64,000 nucleotides of DNA from Leptolyngbya sp. PCC 6406 (GCF_000332095.2 NZ_KI913949.1:1315169-1379168), one strand, 5' to 3'. Positions 44,836 through 54,477 are shown, counted from the first letter of the stretch. Made by a program: numbers and translations. Notes: generated by a model not told the origin, from the letters alone.

Positions 44836-45082
44836 CTGAGAGGCTGTAAGCTTTGGTCTTGCTCCGTTGTGCAAAGCTACTGATACCCAGGTTACGGGCT
44901 TGCACCAGTACCCAGACCGGAATGCGGATCTGAGCGATTCGGGCATCGCCACCGCAAATACCCGGTGTTTTTTCAATCCCAGCCCAGACGGTGCCGAGGC
45001 TCTGAAGCAAGATCTGCACGGCTTGGGCTTTTTCTGCTGGGTTGAGGGCTAGAAGCTGAGGCTCAAGGTCACGCAGCGCCAT
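44831..45082 (-). pseudogene. DUF433-family antitoxin remnant, frameshifted
   Basis: The first ~65 codons (ATG 45082) encode a DUF433 protein: a helix (NPAEKAQAVQILLQSLG) followed by GICGGDARIAQIRIPVWVLVQARNLG, the family's winged-helix core (usual form VCGG…RIAGTRIPVWVL). After ISS near 44875 the frame ends in unrelated residues; in a neighbouring frame LTASQL, the usual next motif, is visible. So a frameshift occurred there, and the ~105-bp repeat starts right after. DUF433 antitoxins are usually followed by a DUF5615 toxin; none is present. Confidence 0.7.
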
Positions 45083-45295
45083 GGAAGTGTGGAGGGTACG
45101 GGACTGTTTAAGTTATTAGCAACCGTAGACTGGGTCCGTTGACCAGCTACTGGGGTGTCGCCCTTGAAAGTTGCTGGGTCGGCGTGCCTTGGCCCAGCCT
45201 ACGGGGCGGGCAGGAAATCTAAAGAGACTGGGGGTGAATAAGTGCGCGGGGCGGGGAAGTAGGTACCTTTACGGAGAGTACCTGGGGGCAAACCA

Positions 45296-48200
45296 ATGGC
45301 ACGGCAACGGCAATGGGCGGCGTGGATCATGATGAGCCTGCTGTGGGCACCGGGAGCCGTAGCCCTACCCCCGCAAGCAGTACCCGTCACCCTAGCCCAA
45401 ACCGCCCCCACTACCATTACTGGGCAACTGGATGAAAACAGCAGGGCTCTAGGAGAGACGGGCCGTTTTAATAACCATGTAATTCAGGGCAATGCTGGTG
45501 ACACTCTCATACTCGAACTTACTACCGATGGATTTGCAGCACTACTGGTATTGATCGACATTGAAACTGGGAGATATCTGGGTCAGGTTTCAGGGGCTAT
45601 TGCCCGTCTTCAAGTCACACTCCCCCGCACAGGCAGATATCTGATTAGTGTTATGGGGAGTGATACAAATCGGATTGACTCCTACCGTCTCCAGTGGCAG
45701 AGCATTAGATTAACCCTGGAACAACGTGAGGCTCTGGAGCGAGTCAGAAGCCTTAACCAACAAGTTATCGAACTTCATCAAGCAGGCCGCTACGCTGAGG
45801 CTATTCCTCTAGCTGAGGAGGCTCTGAGGATTCGCCAAGCCCAGCTGGGCGAGAGGCACCCAGATGTTGTCATCACCCTCAATAACTTGGCAGTGCTCTA
45901 CGGTGCTCAAGGCAACTACACTGCTGCCCTCCCCCTCCTTCAACGCGCCCTCAATATTTACGAAACCGCTCTAGGCGAGAGCCATCCCAATGTCGCCATT
46001 AGTCTCAATAATCTGGCAGAACTCTACCGTATCCAAGGTAACTATGCTGCTGCTATTCCCCTCTACCAGCGCACGCTTAACATTTTTGAAACTGTCCTAG
46101 GCGAGAACCATTCTGATGTCGCCATCAGTCTCAATAATCTGGCATTAGCCTATAGCAACCAAGGTAGCTATGCCGCTGCCTTCCCTTTCTACCAACGCGC
46201 GCTCAACATTTTTGAAACTGTCCTAGGCGAGAACCATCCCAATGTCGCCATCAGTCTCAACAACTTGGCAAGACTCTACCAAGCCCAAGGCAATTATGCT
46301 GCTGCCCTACCCCTCTACCAGCGTGCCCTCAGCATCCATGAAAATACCCTAGACGAGAACCATCCTGATATTGCTAGTAGCCTCAGCAACTTGGCCGGAC
46401 TCTACCAAGACCAAGGCAATTATGCTGCTGCCCTTCCTCTCTATCAACGTGCCCTCAACATTCGAGAGATTGTTTTGGGCGAGAACCATCCCAATGTAGC
46501 AACCAGCCTCAACGACTTAGCACTACTCTACCAATCCCAAAGCAATTATACTGCTGTCCTACCTTTTCTCCAGCGCGCCCTCAACATTCGAGAAGCTAGT
46601 CTAGGCGAGAACCATCCTGATGTCGCCCAAAGTCTCAATAACTTGGCAGGACTCTACAGTAACCAAGGTAACTATACTGCTGCTCTCCCTCTCTACCAGC
46701 GCGCGCTCAACATTTTTGAAACCAGTCTGGGGAATCGACATCCCGATGTGGCAACCAGCCTCAACAACCTGGCCGGACTCTACAAAAACCAAGGCAATTA
46801 TGCTGCCGCCCTTCCTCTCTACCGGCGCGCGCTCAACATTTTTGAAACTAGTCTGGGAAATCGCCATCCCGATGTGGCAAACAGCCTCAATAACATAGCC
46901 TTGCTTTACCAAGCCCAGGGGCTCTATGGGGAGGCGGTAGCGCTTCTCAGGCAGGGACTCGACATTGAAGAGTGGCACCTGGATCTAAACCTGGCAACGT
47001 TGTCCGAGGCCCAGCGACAAGCCTATGTGACCACCATCTTGGGCACTAGCCAAGCTCCCACTTCCCTCCATCTCCAATCCGCCCCCACCTCCCCCGAAGC
47101 AGCAGAACTAGCGCTGACCACGCTGCTGCGCCGCAAAGGCCGCATCCTGGATGCGGGCACCAGTAGCCTGCAAGTGCTGCGCCAAAACCTCACCCCCGCA
47201 GACCAAGCCACCCTCGACCAACTCACCGACACCCAGCGCCAACTGGCCAACCTCACCTTCAACCCACCCCCCAACCTGCCCCCAGACCATTACCGGGCTC
47301 GACTGGCAGAACTGGAAGCCGAAGCCAACCAACTGGAAAGCACCCTCGCTCGCCGTAGCGCCACCTTCCGCGCCGAAAGCACCCCCGCCGATATCGCCAC
47401 CGTCGCCGCCAACCTCCCCACCAATGGCGTCCTAGTCGAATACGTTCGCTATCGCCCTTTCAACGCCCAAGATCCCCGCAATCCCTGGGGAGCAGCAGCC
47501 CGCTACGCTGCCTATCTGCTGTTTCCCGATGGCCGCATTGAGGCAGTGGATCTGGGCGATGCCGCCGAGATTGATGCCGCCGTCCAGTCCTTTGTGGGGT
47601 TGCTGCAAGATACCCGCGCTGATTTTCAACGGCGGGGTACTGTGGCAGTACAAATTGCCCCAGATCGGGTAGAGACTGTGACGGGTGCGATTAAAGCCTT
47701 GGTCTTTGACCCCATCGCCCCCCACCTCCAGGGGCGAGAGCATTTGCTGATTTCCCCCGATGGTCAACTGAATCTGCTGCCCTTTGAGGCATTGCCCTTC
47801 GACTCCGTTCAGGGAGCGGGGCGGGGCGGCTCAGTGACTTACTTGGTGGAGCAATACCAGATCAGTTATCTGAATACGGGACGGGATCTGGTCAAGTTCG
47901 GCATTGTCCCCCCCAGCACTAACCCCGCTGTGGTGGTCGCCAATCCTGACTATGACACCGCCTCTCTTACCCCGCCGCCCAGCTCGGGAGGTGGGCCAGG
48001 GGATCTGGTGGCGGCAGTGGGGTCAGCCTCTAGGGCGACCAGTGAACGCACCTCTGGAGCCTTGGGGCAGTTGCAGTTTGGCCCCCTGGAAGGGACTGCG
48101 GTGGAACTAGATGCGATCGCACCTCTCCTGAACAATCCCACCGTCTTGGATCAGAGCCGTGCTACGGAGAATGCCCTCAAGCAGGTGCAGTCCCCCCGCA

Positions 48201-48751
48201 TTCTCCACATCGCCACCCATGGGTTCTTTCTGGCGGATGTGGAACGGCCTGCACCCGACAGTCGAGGCTTGGGCATCCTCAGCACCGATAATCCCCTCGC
48301 CAGTACTGCCCCTATTGGTATCGCTGTCGAGAATCCCCTACTGCGATCGGGCTTGGCCTTGGCTGGGTTCAATCCCCGCCGCAGTGGCGATGAAGATGGG
48401 GTGCTCACCGCCCTGGAAGCGTCCCAACTGAATCTCTTTGGCACCCAATTGGTGGTGCTCTCTGCCTGTGACACCGGGTTGGGGGATGTGGCCAATGGGG
48501 AGGGGGTGTATGGTCTGCGGCGGGCCTTTGGCATTGCTGGGGCGGAGACGCAACTGCTGAGTCTGTGGCAGGTGGATGATTTTGGCACCCAGAGCCTGAT
48601 GGCCCGGTATTACGAAAAGCTGATGGCGGGGATGGGTCGCAGTGAGGCGCTGCGGGTGGTGCAGTTGGAGATGATCAATCGGGGGGGCGAGTATAGCCAT
48701 CCCTACTATTGGGCGGCGTTTGTGCTGGCGGGGAATTGGCGATCGCTTTAG
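45296..48751 (+). CDS. Secreted TPR–CHAT (caspase-like) protein
   Basis: This is a 1151-residue protein. An N-terminal signal peptide (WIMMSLLWAPGAVA) is followed by a beta-rich region resembling a pre-peptidase C-terminal domain (about 35-130, GNAGDTLILELTT…YLISVMGSD). Nine consecutive 42-residue TPR units follow from about residue 185 to 562 (GENHPDVAxSLNNLAxLYxxQGNY…). A helical linker comes next, then a C-terminal CHAT domain (about 800-1150). The candidate catalytic dyad is H975 (HIATHGFF) and C1058 (LSACDTG). CHAT proteases are caspase-like, and TPR-CHAT pairs occur in cyanobacterial signalling and in TPR-CHAT/gasdermin-like defence. Export suggests an extracytoplasmic role. It stands alone. 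Confidence 0.88.
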   Translation: MARQRQWAAWIMMSLLWAPGAVALPPQAVPVTLAQTAPTTITGQLDENSRALGETGRFNNHVIQGNAGDTLILELTTDGFAALLVLIDIETGRYLGQVSGAIARLQVTLPRTGRYLISVMGSDTNRIDSYRLQWQSIRLTLEQREALERVRSLNQQVIELHQAGRYAEAIPLAEEALRIRQAQLGERHPDVVITLNNLAVLYGAQGNYTAALPLLQRALNIYETALGESHPNVAISLNNLAELYRIQGNYAAAIPLYQRTLNIFETVLGENHSDVAISLNNLALAYSNQGSYAAAFPFYQRALNIFETVLGENHPNVAISLNNLARLYQAQGNYAAALPLYQRALSIHENTLDENHPDIASSLSNLAGLYQDQGNYAAALPLYQRALNIREIVLGENHPNVATSLNDLALLYQSQSNYTAVLPFLQRALNIREASLGENHPDVAQSLNNLAGLYSNQGNYTAALPLYQRALNIFETSLGNRHPDVATSLNNLAGLYKNQGNYAAALPLYRRALNIFETSLGNRHPDVANSLNNIALLYQAQGLYGEAVALLRQGLDIEEWHLDLNLATLSEAQRQAYVTTILGTSQAPTSLHLQSAPTSPEAAELALTTLLRRKGRILDAGTSSLQVLRQNLTPADQATLDQLTDTQRQLANLTFNPPPNLPPDHYRARLAELEAEANQLESTLARRSATFRAESTPADIATVAANLPTNGVLVEYVRYRPFNAQDPRNPWGAAARYAAYLLFPDGRIEAVDLGDAAEIDAAVQSFVGLLQDTRADFQRRGTVAVQIAPDRVETVTGAIKALVFDPIAPHLQGREHLLISPDGQLNLLPFEALPFDSVQGAGRGGSVTYLVEQYQISYLNTGRDLVKFGIVPPSTNPAVVVANPDYDTASLTPPPSSGGGPGDLVAAVGSASRATSERTSGALGQLQFGPLEGTAVELDAIAPLLNNPTVLDQSRATENALKQVQSPRILHIATHGFFLADVERPAPDSRGLGILSTDNPLASTAPIGIAVENPLLRSGLALAGFNPRRSGDEDGVLTALEASQLNLFGTQLVVLSACDTGLGDVANGEGVYGLRRAFGIAGAETQLLSLWQVDDFGTQSLMARYYEKLMAGMGRSEALRVVQLEMINRGGEYSHPYYWAAFVLAGNWRSL

Positions 48752-48966
48752 GGTCGCACCCGAGATGCAATATCTTCTCCGAATACTTTACCCGCGCTAT
48801 CGAGCGGTTACAGCCCCTAACTGGCTTCAGTAGGGCGGGCGTGGTCATGCCTACCCCGCAAGGGTTTCCCCATTAATGGTCCACACGCCCTAGGGCGAAG
48901 TCCTACTCCAGAACTCGAACCCAGGCTCCGCTGGCTTTGCCCTAACGGCGCTGTCGCAAATTCTGG

Positions 48967-49644
48967 TTAGGTGCACAACCCCATAAAAGTGATCATTTGC
49001 CGCACAAGGTCGGGTTTTGTGACGGTGAGAATAGTCGAGCCACTTTCTAAAACCGTGCTGCCGTTGGGGATAATTAAATCCTCATGGGGGTGGCCTTGGT
49101 AGCCGATGATCAAGGTTCCCTCGGGAAAGCGGGGATCCTGAGCAATCTCTGCCACACTGCGTCCCACGATAGAGCACTGCTGGGGAAGGGAGAGTTTCAG
49201 TACCTCTACCTGCCCCTGCTCAAAGTGCATCATGGCATCTACTTGGGGATATTCAATGGCGTTGACTACCCGCGCGATCGCAAGTTCCGTCGTGCTAATG
49301 ATGTGGGTCGCCCCCGCCAGTTGGTAGGGTTCAGCAAAATCGCGATCGCTCATTCGCACCACAATCTGGCCCACGCCATAGTGCTTGGCTAGGGTCACCA
49401 TGGCCAAGTTGAGCGCATCTTGGGGTAGAGCAGCGATGATGGCATCTGCTTTGCGAATGCCCGCCTCCATCAATATGCTCGTATTCACGGCGCTGCCCTC
49501 AAAGGCCATGACCCCAATCTTTTCTCGGGCGTGCTGGCAGGCGAGGGGATCCGTATCCAGCACAGCGATAGTGTGGCCCATCGGTAGCAGGGTTTTGGCC
49601 AAGTCCAATCCCATCATCCCCGCGCCACCAATCAGAACATACAT
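48967..49644 (-). CDS. TrkA-N/TrkA-C type K+ channel regulator
   Basis: This is a 225-residue RCK protein. The TrkA-N Rossmann domain opens with YVLIGGAGMMGLDLAKTL and the acidic VLDTDP that selects NAD. At about 150 a TrkA-C domain begins (VEVLKLSLPQQCSIVGRSVAEIA…LIIGYQGHPHEDLIIPNGSTVLESGSTILTVTK). It controls potassium transport by sensing nucleotides. No Trk/Ktr membrane subunit is adjacent, which is common in cyanobacteria where KtrA-type genes are separate. Start ATG 49644; the tRNA-Ser gene lies 80 bp away, divergent. Confidence 0.88.
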   Translation of the reverse strand: MYVLIGGAGMMGLDLAKTLLPMGHTIAVLDTDPLACQHAREKIGVMAFEGSAVNTSILMEAGIRKADAIIAALPQDALNLAMVTLAKHYGVGQIVVRMSDRDFAEPYQLAGATHIISTTELAIARVVNAIEYPQVDAMMHFEQGQVEVLKLSLPQQCSIVGRSVAEIAQDPRFPEGTLIIGYQGHPHEDLIIPNGSTVLESGSTILTVTKPDLVRQMITFMGLCT

Positions 49645-49723
49645 TCCTATAGCCTCTGGTTTGGATGTTGCCCCATTATCCTCAATGGAGAGAAAGGATT
49701 TGTCATAAAATAGGTCAGACCTA

Positions 49724-49807
49724 GGAGAGGTGGCAGAGTGGTCGATTGCGTCCGACTTGAAATCGGATGACCCAAAAGGTCCGAGGGTTCGAATCCCTCC
49801 CTCTCCG
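49724..49807 (+). tRNA. tRNA-Ser (anticodon UGA)
   Basis: This 84-nt gene folds as a class II tRNA. The acceptor stem pairs GGAGAGG (49724-49730) with CCTCTCC (49800-49806) plus discriminator G. The anticodon stem TCCGA/TCGGA encloses CTTGAAA with anticodon TGA, the long variable arm is TGACCCAAAAGGTCC, and the T arm is GAGGG-TTCGAAT-CCCTC. CCA is not encoded. It decodes UCA and related serine codons. Confidence 0.96.
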
Positions 49808-49846
49808 TATACGTTTCAAGGCTAGCGGATCCAGAAGTTGGGGGAG

Positions 49847-50626
49847 ATGACTACTGACCCAGAAAACTGCTGTGTTGCGTCTGTCTTCCCTGAACGCCCC
49901 CAGACAACGGTGGTGTTGGCCATGAGTGTGGATGGGAAGATCGCCCCGCGAGATCGCAGTGCTGCCCGGTTCTCCTCCTCGGCGGATTTAGTCCATCTCC
50001 AACGCCAGGTGGCCCAGGTCGATGGGGTGCTGTTTGGGGCCGGTACGCTGCGGGCCTATGGCACCTGCCTCTCAGTGCGAGATCGAGACCTGTTGGCTCA
50101 GCGCCAGCACCGGGGGCAAATACCCCAGCCCATTCAAATCGTCTGTTCCGCCAGTGGCCAGTTAGATCCCCAGATGATTTTTTTCCGGCAGGCGGTACCC
50201 CGATGGCTGCTGACCACCCCAGCAGGGGGAGGACTTTGGCAGGGAGAGCAGAAATTCGATCGGGTTTTGCCGCTCCTGACTACCGCTGACGCTTCCTGTA
50301 GTGGAGAGATTTCTCCAAAGGCTGACAAGACCACAAATTGGCGTGAAATTGCGATCGCACTCAAAGCCGCCGGACTCACATCCCTGGCGCTGCTGGGGGG
50401 CGGCGCTCTGGTAGCCGCCTGGGCCGAGGCGGATCTCATCGATGACCTCCACCTCACCGTCTGTCCCCGACTCTTAGGAGGAGCCCAGACTCCGACCCCC
50501 TGTGACGGCGCGGGGCTGGCTTTATCCGAAGCTCCGCACCTACGCCTAGTCTCCTGTCGAGTGGTGGCGGATGAGGTGTTTTTGCACTATCGCCGTGTAC
50601 CGACGGGTGACAGGGTGGATGGGTGA
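49847..50626 (+). CDS. RibD C-terminal (dihydrofolate reductase-like) domain protein
   Basis: This is a 259-residue protein with a RibD-C/DHFR-like fold. It has TTVVLAMSVDGKIAPRDRSAARFSS near residues 17-41, VDGVLFGAGTLRAYG and, near residues 180-195, LALLGGGALVAAWAEADLIDDLHLTVCPRLLGG. It lacks the deaminase half of RibD. Stand-alone RibD-C enzymes reduce the riboflavin precursor or other pyrimidine/pterin-type substrates using NADPH. ATG 49847 is chosen over a TTG three codons upstream. It follows tRNA-Ser by 40 bp on the same strand. The exact substrate is open. Confidence 0.85.
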   Translation: MTTDPENCCVASVFPERPQTTVVLAMSVDGKIAPRDRSAARFSSSADLVHLQRQVAQVDGVLFGAGTLRAYGTCLSVRDRDLLAQRQHRGQIPQPIQIVCSASGQLDPQMIFFRQAVPRWLLTTPAGGGLWQGEQKFDRVLPLLTTADASCSGEISPKADKTTNWREIAIALKAAGLTSLALLGGGALVAAWAEADLIDDLHLTVCPRLLGGAQTPTPCDGAGLALSEAPHLRLVSCRVVADEVFLHYRRVPTGDRVDG

Positions 50627-50761
50627 TAGGTGCCCCAGACCCCGTCTGGAAACCGCAACCGTAGGCTCTGCCTCCACTCGCTCGCCTATAGGCTGGGGGC
50701 TTCACCCCACCCAAACCCTCTCAGGGATTGTGAAACAGTGCTGAGATCGCGCCACCGATGC

Positions 50762-51166
50762 CTAGGTAGCAGTCGCAACCGAAGAGAGAAACTGCTGATA
50801 AGCGCGCCAGCCACCAAACTCTGTAATTTCCCGTTTGCCCTGCACCGTCAGAGGTTCACCGATTACCCCCAACACGATTTCCCCATCCGCCAGCTTCACC
50901 TTGCCAATAGCTAGTCCCGGCGGCTCCTGCATCAGAATCACCCCCAAGCCCGCCAACGGCACAGTCCAGATCTCTAGCGCGATCGCAACTCCCCCCGCCG
51001 CCACCCGCACCATCGCCGGATATTCATCATCAATGCTCCACAGGCGATAAGCCGCCTCTGTCTGAGTTTCGGCATTGAAAATCGCCCCCACATTGAGCAA
51101 ATTAGGATTCAGCGCCAACCCTCGCATCAGCGTTCCATTCACTGCCAACTTCAACGTATCTGCCAT
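50762..51166 (-). CDS. Allophanate hydrolase C-terminal-like protein
   Basis: This is a 134-residue protein similar to the C-terminal domain of allophanate hydrolase (AtzF-C, a gamma-glutamylcyclotransferase-like fold). It has AVNGTLMRGLALNPNLLNVGA, then AAYRLWSIDDEYPAMVRV, GGVAIALEIWTVPLAGLGVIL, IGKVKLADGEIVLGVIGEP and GGWRAYQQFL, in the same order as the family. The amidase half is missing. Stand-alone forms are common and without known role; they may bind small acyl or carboxyl compounds. ATG 51166 is the start; the longer upstream frame has no similarity. It may be the last gene of the 51-63-kb minus-strand cluster or an unrelated neighbour. Confidence 0.75.
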   Translation of the reverse strand: MADTLKLAVNGTLMRGLALNPNLLNVGAIFNAETQTEAAYRLWSIDDEYPAMVRVAAGGVAIALEIWTVPLAGLGVILMQEPPGLAIGKVKLADGEIVLGVIGEPLTVQGKREITEFGGWRAYQQFLSSVATAT

Positions 51167-51296
51167 AAATCTAAAGAATAGTGAAATAGGTATCGTTAGC
51201 TGCCAACGACAGCATCCGTAGCCGCTGATAGAGAGCGTAGCCGCTGATGGAGAGAAATTCCTTGTGGAATTGATGCAAAATTCATCGCACAGATCC

Positions 51297-51635
51297 CTAT
51301 CTGGGATTTCCAAATCCGATCGCACAAATACCGCTGAGCACTAAGCCTACACCCATCCATTGCTGGATGCCCACCTGCTCCTTAAATACATTTGCTCCAG
51401 CAAGGGTCGTAGCTACAATGGTCAAACCGAAAACCAGTGTATAGGCAATGGAAACATCAAGTCTTCGTAAAACTAGTAAGTAAGAAACAGTACTCATCGC
51501 ATAGGCTGTAACACCCCCCAGAACATGCCAGTTGACCATTCCATGGACAGAACCAAATTTCAGTAGAATTTGACCAATGGTGTTTAAAGCGACTGAAACA
51601 GGTACAAGTAAGATCAAAATCAAAACATTTTGCAT
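51297..51635 (-). CDS. SMR/EmrE-like small transporter
   Basis: This is a 112-residue protein with four predicted membrane helices (ILILLVPVSVALNTIGQILLKFG, LGGVTAYAMSTVSYLLVLRR, SIAYTLVFGLTIVATTLAGAN, QWMGVGLVLSGICAIGFG). The Gly/Ser-rich pattern and size fit the small multidrug resistance/DMT branch, which includes the ArnE/ArnF undecaprenyl-phosphate-aminoarabinose flippase subunits. It follows glycosyltransferase-like genes on the same strand, so a lipid-linked sugar flippase subunit is a reasonable guess. A conserved membrane Glu typical of EmrE is not evident. ATG 51635 is chosen. Confidence 0.75.
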   Translation of the reverse strand: MQNVLILILLVPVSVALNTIGQILLKFGSVHGMVNWHVLGGVTAYAMSTVSYLLVLRRLDVSIAYTLVFGLTIVATTLAGANVFKEQVGIQQWMGVGLVLSGICAIGFGNPR

Positions 51636-51696
51636 TACCAATGAGTTCCTAAGTTTAGATATATTCGCAACAATCTGAAGATCATCATTATACTAG

Positions 51697-53304
51697 CTAG
51701 AGCGACAAATTCTTGGGCATATCCAGTTTGTTTTCCGGGTTTAATAGGGAGCTGGTGAGCCAAGCAGTTGAAGCTACGGAGCCTATTAGCATTGCAGTCC
51801 AGAAAAAGTATAAAAAGCCTATTAACCTTGGTGCTTGCTTGGCTTCATCTGAGTTTTGCGCCAGGTTAAAAGGTAAAAAGTAGATATGATTCCAACCTTC
51901 TACGAATTCTTGACTATTAGGATTCTGCTCAACACAACTTCTTGACAAAGAAGAGTTGACTAAACAAGCCAAATTAATAGGTCTTTGCAGCAAACGCAGA
52001 TCAAATCGAGTCCCTGGTACCCCTACATTTTTCTGGAATATTTCTAAGTTCATAGGCATAGAGACTGAGAAAAGCTGTATTGAGATAGCAACACCGGCAA
52101 TACCTAGCATTGCCCAACGTCTAACCTTGTTTACTATCAGTAAGTTACCCAAGAATAAGCCTAGAAGGGGAATAAGAAGAAGATGAACTGAGGTTACATG
52201 ATACCTTGCTCCCCAAGCAGAGTCCCCATGCCAAAAAACGAAACGACTGTAGGCTGCTAGATGCAACGATAAATTCAGAATGGCTGTAAAGAGGTACAAC
52301 CGCAGTAAAGGTGACAGCTTGTGCCAAGCTATCACAACTAGAATCAGACAGGGAATTAGTAATGGATCATACAGAAAAATACTTTTTGCCGGAGATAATA
52401 ATGGCCCTAGAATACCCACATGGGGATTGTTGATTAAGGGATAGTTGTCTGGTAACTGGGGTAATCCTTCCCACATGGGGTCAGTCGCTAGCTGAAGTTT
52501 TTCAACGCTTTTGCCGGAGGCAAAGAAACTACCAAACCTGAGGAAATCCACATATCTACTAAAAATCAGAAGAGGAAGAATACCCACAATCCAAGGAATT
52601 AGGCTATTAATCAATTTTCTAAATCGTTTTTCCTGCCATAGAATTGCACCAACTAGAAATAGCATCACTGCAAAGGCATGAATTACGCTAGTCACTCGGA
52701 TGCAAATTGCCATCCCCAATGCCAAACCACTCAAGAAGGACCATTTAGCTTGCTGAGTTTGCAGATATTTTATAGCTGTTGCGTAACCTAATACTGCCAA
52801 CAATAATAGTTGATTGTTATGCTGGTGAACTTGAGCATAGTGCAAGACAGTTGTTCCCAGCAGTAGAAGTAAGCTACTAGCAACAGCAATATTATTTTCA
52901 AAAGAGAACAACTTAAGCAACCAATATACAGCTAAAATCAAAGCAATATTGACAGGAATGAATGTCAATATGCTGACGGCTATATTTCTTGTAGTTTGCT
53001 CAGAAAGTACAGGCCAACTACGGTGAATCTGAGTTCCAATCCAGTCAGCTGGCAACATCAAAAATGATTGGCCAGTTTCATAGGCGATATAGCGACTACC
53101 ATCGGCCCCCTCCACTCCAAATCGAATGTCACCTCTGACAATGGGTGTGATATCTGGTGATACTTTTACCTCTTCTGTGCCTGTCCACCAAGCATGGGCC
53201 ATTTGTAGTCTCAGCTCTGTATCCAGACTGCCCATGTCTCCTGAGGTGATTGTCAGTAGCCAGAGCAAGGAAACTAGGGTCAGCTTGAGTAAGGTTTTCA
53301 TCAT
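51697..53304 (-). CDS. Polytopic membrane glycosyltransferase-like protein
   Basis: This is a 535-residue integral membrane protein with about 11-13 hydrophobic segments. Between the first segment and the second is a periplasmic-type loop with an Asp (SGDMGSLDTELRLQ), as in the catalytic Asp loop of GT-C enzymes of the PMT/ArnT type. A further large loop with the sequence ARYHVTSVHLLL is reminiscent of a GT39/GT83 core. These enzymes move a sugar from a polyprenyl-phosphate donor to an acceptor. No clear GT family can be fixed by eye. The base composition is AT-richer than the rest of the window. The adjacent GT2 would make its lipid-linked sugar donor. Confidence 0.65.
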   Translation of the reverse strand: MMKTLLKLTLVSLLWLLTITSGDMGSLDTELRLQMAHAWWTGTEEVKVSPDITPIVRGDIRFGVEGADGSRYIAYETGQSFLMLPADWIGTQIHRSWPVLSEQTTRNIAVSILTFIPVNIALILAVYWLLKLFSFENNIAVASSLLLLLGTTVLHYAQVHQHNNQLLLLAVLGYATAIKYLQTQQAKWSFLSGLALGMAICIRVTSVIHAFAVMLFLVGAILWQEKRFRKLINSLIPWIVGILPLLIFSRYVDFLRFGSFFASGKSVEKLQLATDPMWEGLPQLPDNYPLINNPHVGILGPLLSPAKSIFLYDPLLIPCLILVVIAWHKLSPLLRLYLFTAILNLSLHLAAYSRFVFWHGDSAWGARYHVTSVHLLLIPLLGLFLGNLLIVNKVRRWAMLGIAGVAISIQLFSVSMPMNLEIFQKNVGVPGTRFDLRLLQRPINLACLVNSSLSRSCVEQNPNSQEFVEGWNHIYFLPFNLAQNSDEAKQAPRLIGFLYFFWTAMLIGSVASTAWLTSSLLNPENKLDMPKNLSL

Positions 53305-53389
53305 CAAATTTTTATCATCAAATTAACTATTCAGTAGTTGAGGCGAAAATTTTTGACCCAAAACCAACCTTTATTTAGAACTTTTGGTG

Positions 53390-54376
53390 CTATTTAGTAT
53401 AATTTTTGGTGGCAGGGTAGCCAAGGTAGTTTAGTCGCTTTGTCTCTCGTCTTCCACGGGCAACTGAATCTAATATCAGTCCACAAAACAAGCTCAGAAA
53501 AGCCAATAAAATCATAGAGGCTGAAAGAATCACAGTTGGTATTCGTGGTACTAATCCCGTTTCCAAGTATGTTTTTATCAAGGGAATCCCCAGAGCGATC
53601 GCTAATATACTCAAAACGATAAATTGAATGCCAAAGTACAGGGCGGGACGCACTTCTTTAAATAGGAGTAGAGCTGTCCCTAGGATGCGCCATCCATCGG
53701 AAAAAGTTTTCAACTTGCTTTCCGAACCATCGGGACGTGAATAGAATAGGGTTGGTTCTTCAACGAAGGGGATATTTAGCTCTAGGGTATGGATAGTCAG
53801 TTCTGTTTCCGTTTCAAAGCCATTGGATAAAGCGGGAAAGGATTTAACAAATCGTCTTGACATAACTCGATAGCCTGATAGCATATCTTTGAGCTGCCGC
53901 CCAAAAAGGAATCGCACCACTCCAGTCAAAAACAAATTGCCGCCTCGATGGCCTAGACGGTAGGCTTCGTTGCTTTCTGGAGAGGGTTGTCTGGTACCGA
54001 CTACCATGTCTAGATTTTCAGTCACTAGACGGTTTACGAGTCGCCTAACTGCAGGAACCTCGTAGGTGTTATCTCCATCAACCATAATGTAAATATCGGC
54101 TTCAATATCGGCAAACATGCGGCGAACGACATGTCCTTTACCTGCTTGGGCTTCGTAACAGACCACAGCTCCGGCTGCTTGGGCTCGGATAGAAGTGTCG
54201 TCTGTAGAGCGATTGTCATAAACGTAAATCGTTGCTTCGGGTAAAGCTAGTTTGAAGGATTGAACCACTTGAGTAATGGTGATAGCTTCGTTATAGCAGG
54301 GAATTAAAACAGCGATTTGATTCTGAGAAAAGATGCTATCTGGACTGATATTGTGCTGCTCTAAGGTTTCATGCAT
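53390..54376 (-). CDS. GT2 family glycosyltransferase (DPM1/GtrB type)
   Basis: This is a 328-residue glycosyltransferase. The GT2 core has IAVLIPCYNEAITITQVVQSF near residues 21-41, VYDNRSTDDT, the metal-binding DxD-type MVDGDNTYEVPAV and RQLKDMLSGYRVMSRRFVKSFP, followed by two C-terminal membrane segments (ILAIALGIPLIKTYL and VILSASMILLAFLSLFCGLIL). This is the layout of polyprenyl-phosphate hexose synthases. It probably makes undecaprenyl-phosphate-linked sugar on the cytoplasmic face. ATG 54376 is preferred over the TTG that overlaps the upstream stop codon. The gene is 101 bp after the HTTM-DCC gene. Confidence 0.85.
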   Translation of the reverse strand: MHETLEQHNISPDSIFSQNQIAVLIPCYNEAITITQVVQSFKLALPEATIYVYDNRSTDDTSIRAQAAGAVVCYEAQAGKGHVVRRMFADIEADIYIMVDGDNTYEVPAVRRLVNRLVTENLDMVVGTRQPSPESNEAYRLGHRGGNLFLTGVVRFLFGRQLKDMLSGYRVMSRRFVKSFPALSNGFETETELTIHTLELNIPFVEEPTLFYSRPDGSESKLKTFSDGWRILGTALLLFKEVRPALYFGIQFIVLSILAIALGIPLIKTYLETGLVPRIPTVILSASMILLAFLSLFCGLILDSVARGRRETKRLNYLGYPATKNYTK

Positions 54377-54477
54377 ACTGTCATCCTTGTGGTCAGCGTG
54401 TAATAGAAGGGGAGAAGGGATTGGTATGATTTGGGAAAATCTGTCGTTTATGTGAAGTATTTCTCCTAAGTAGGTCG

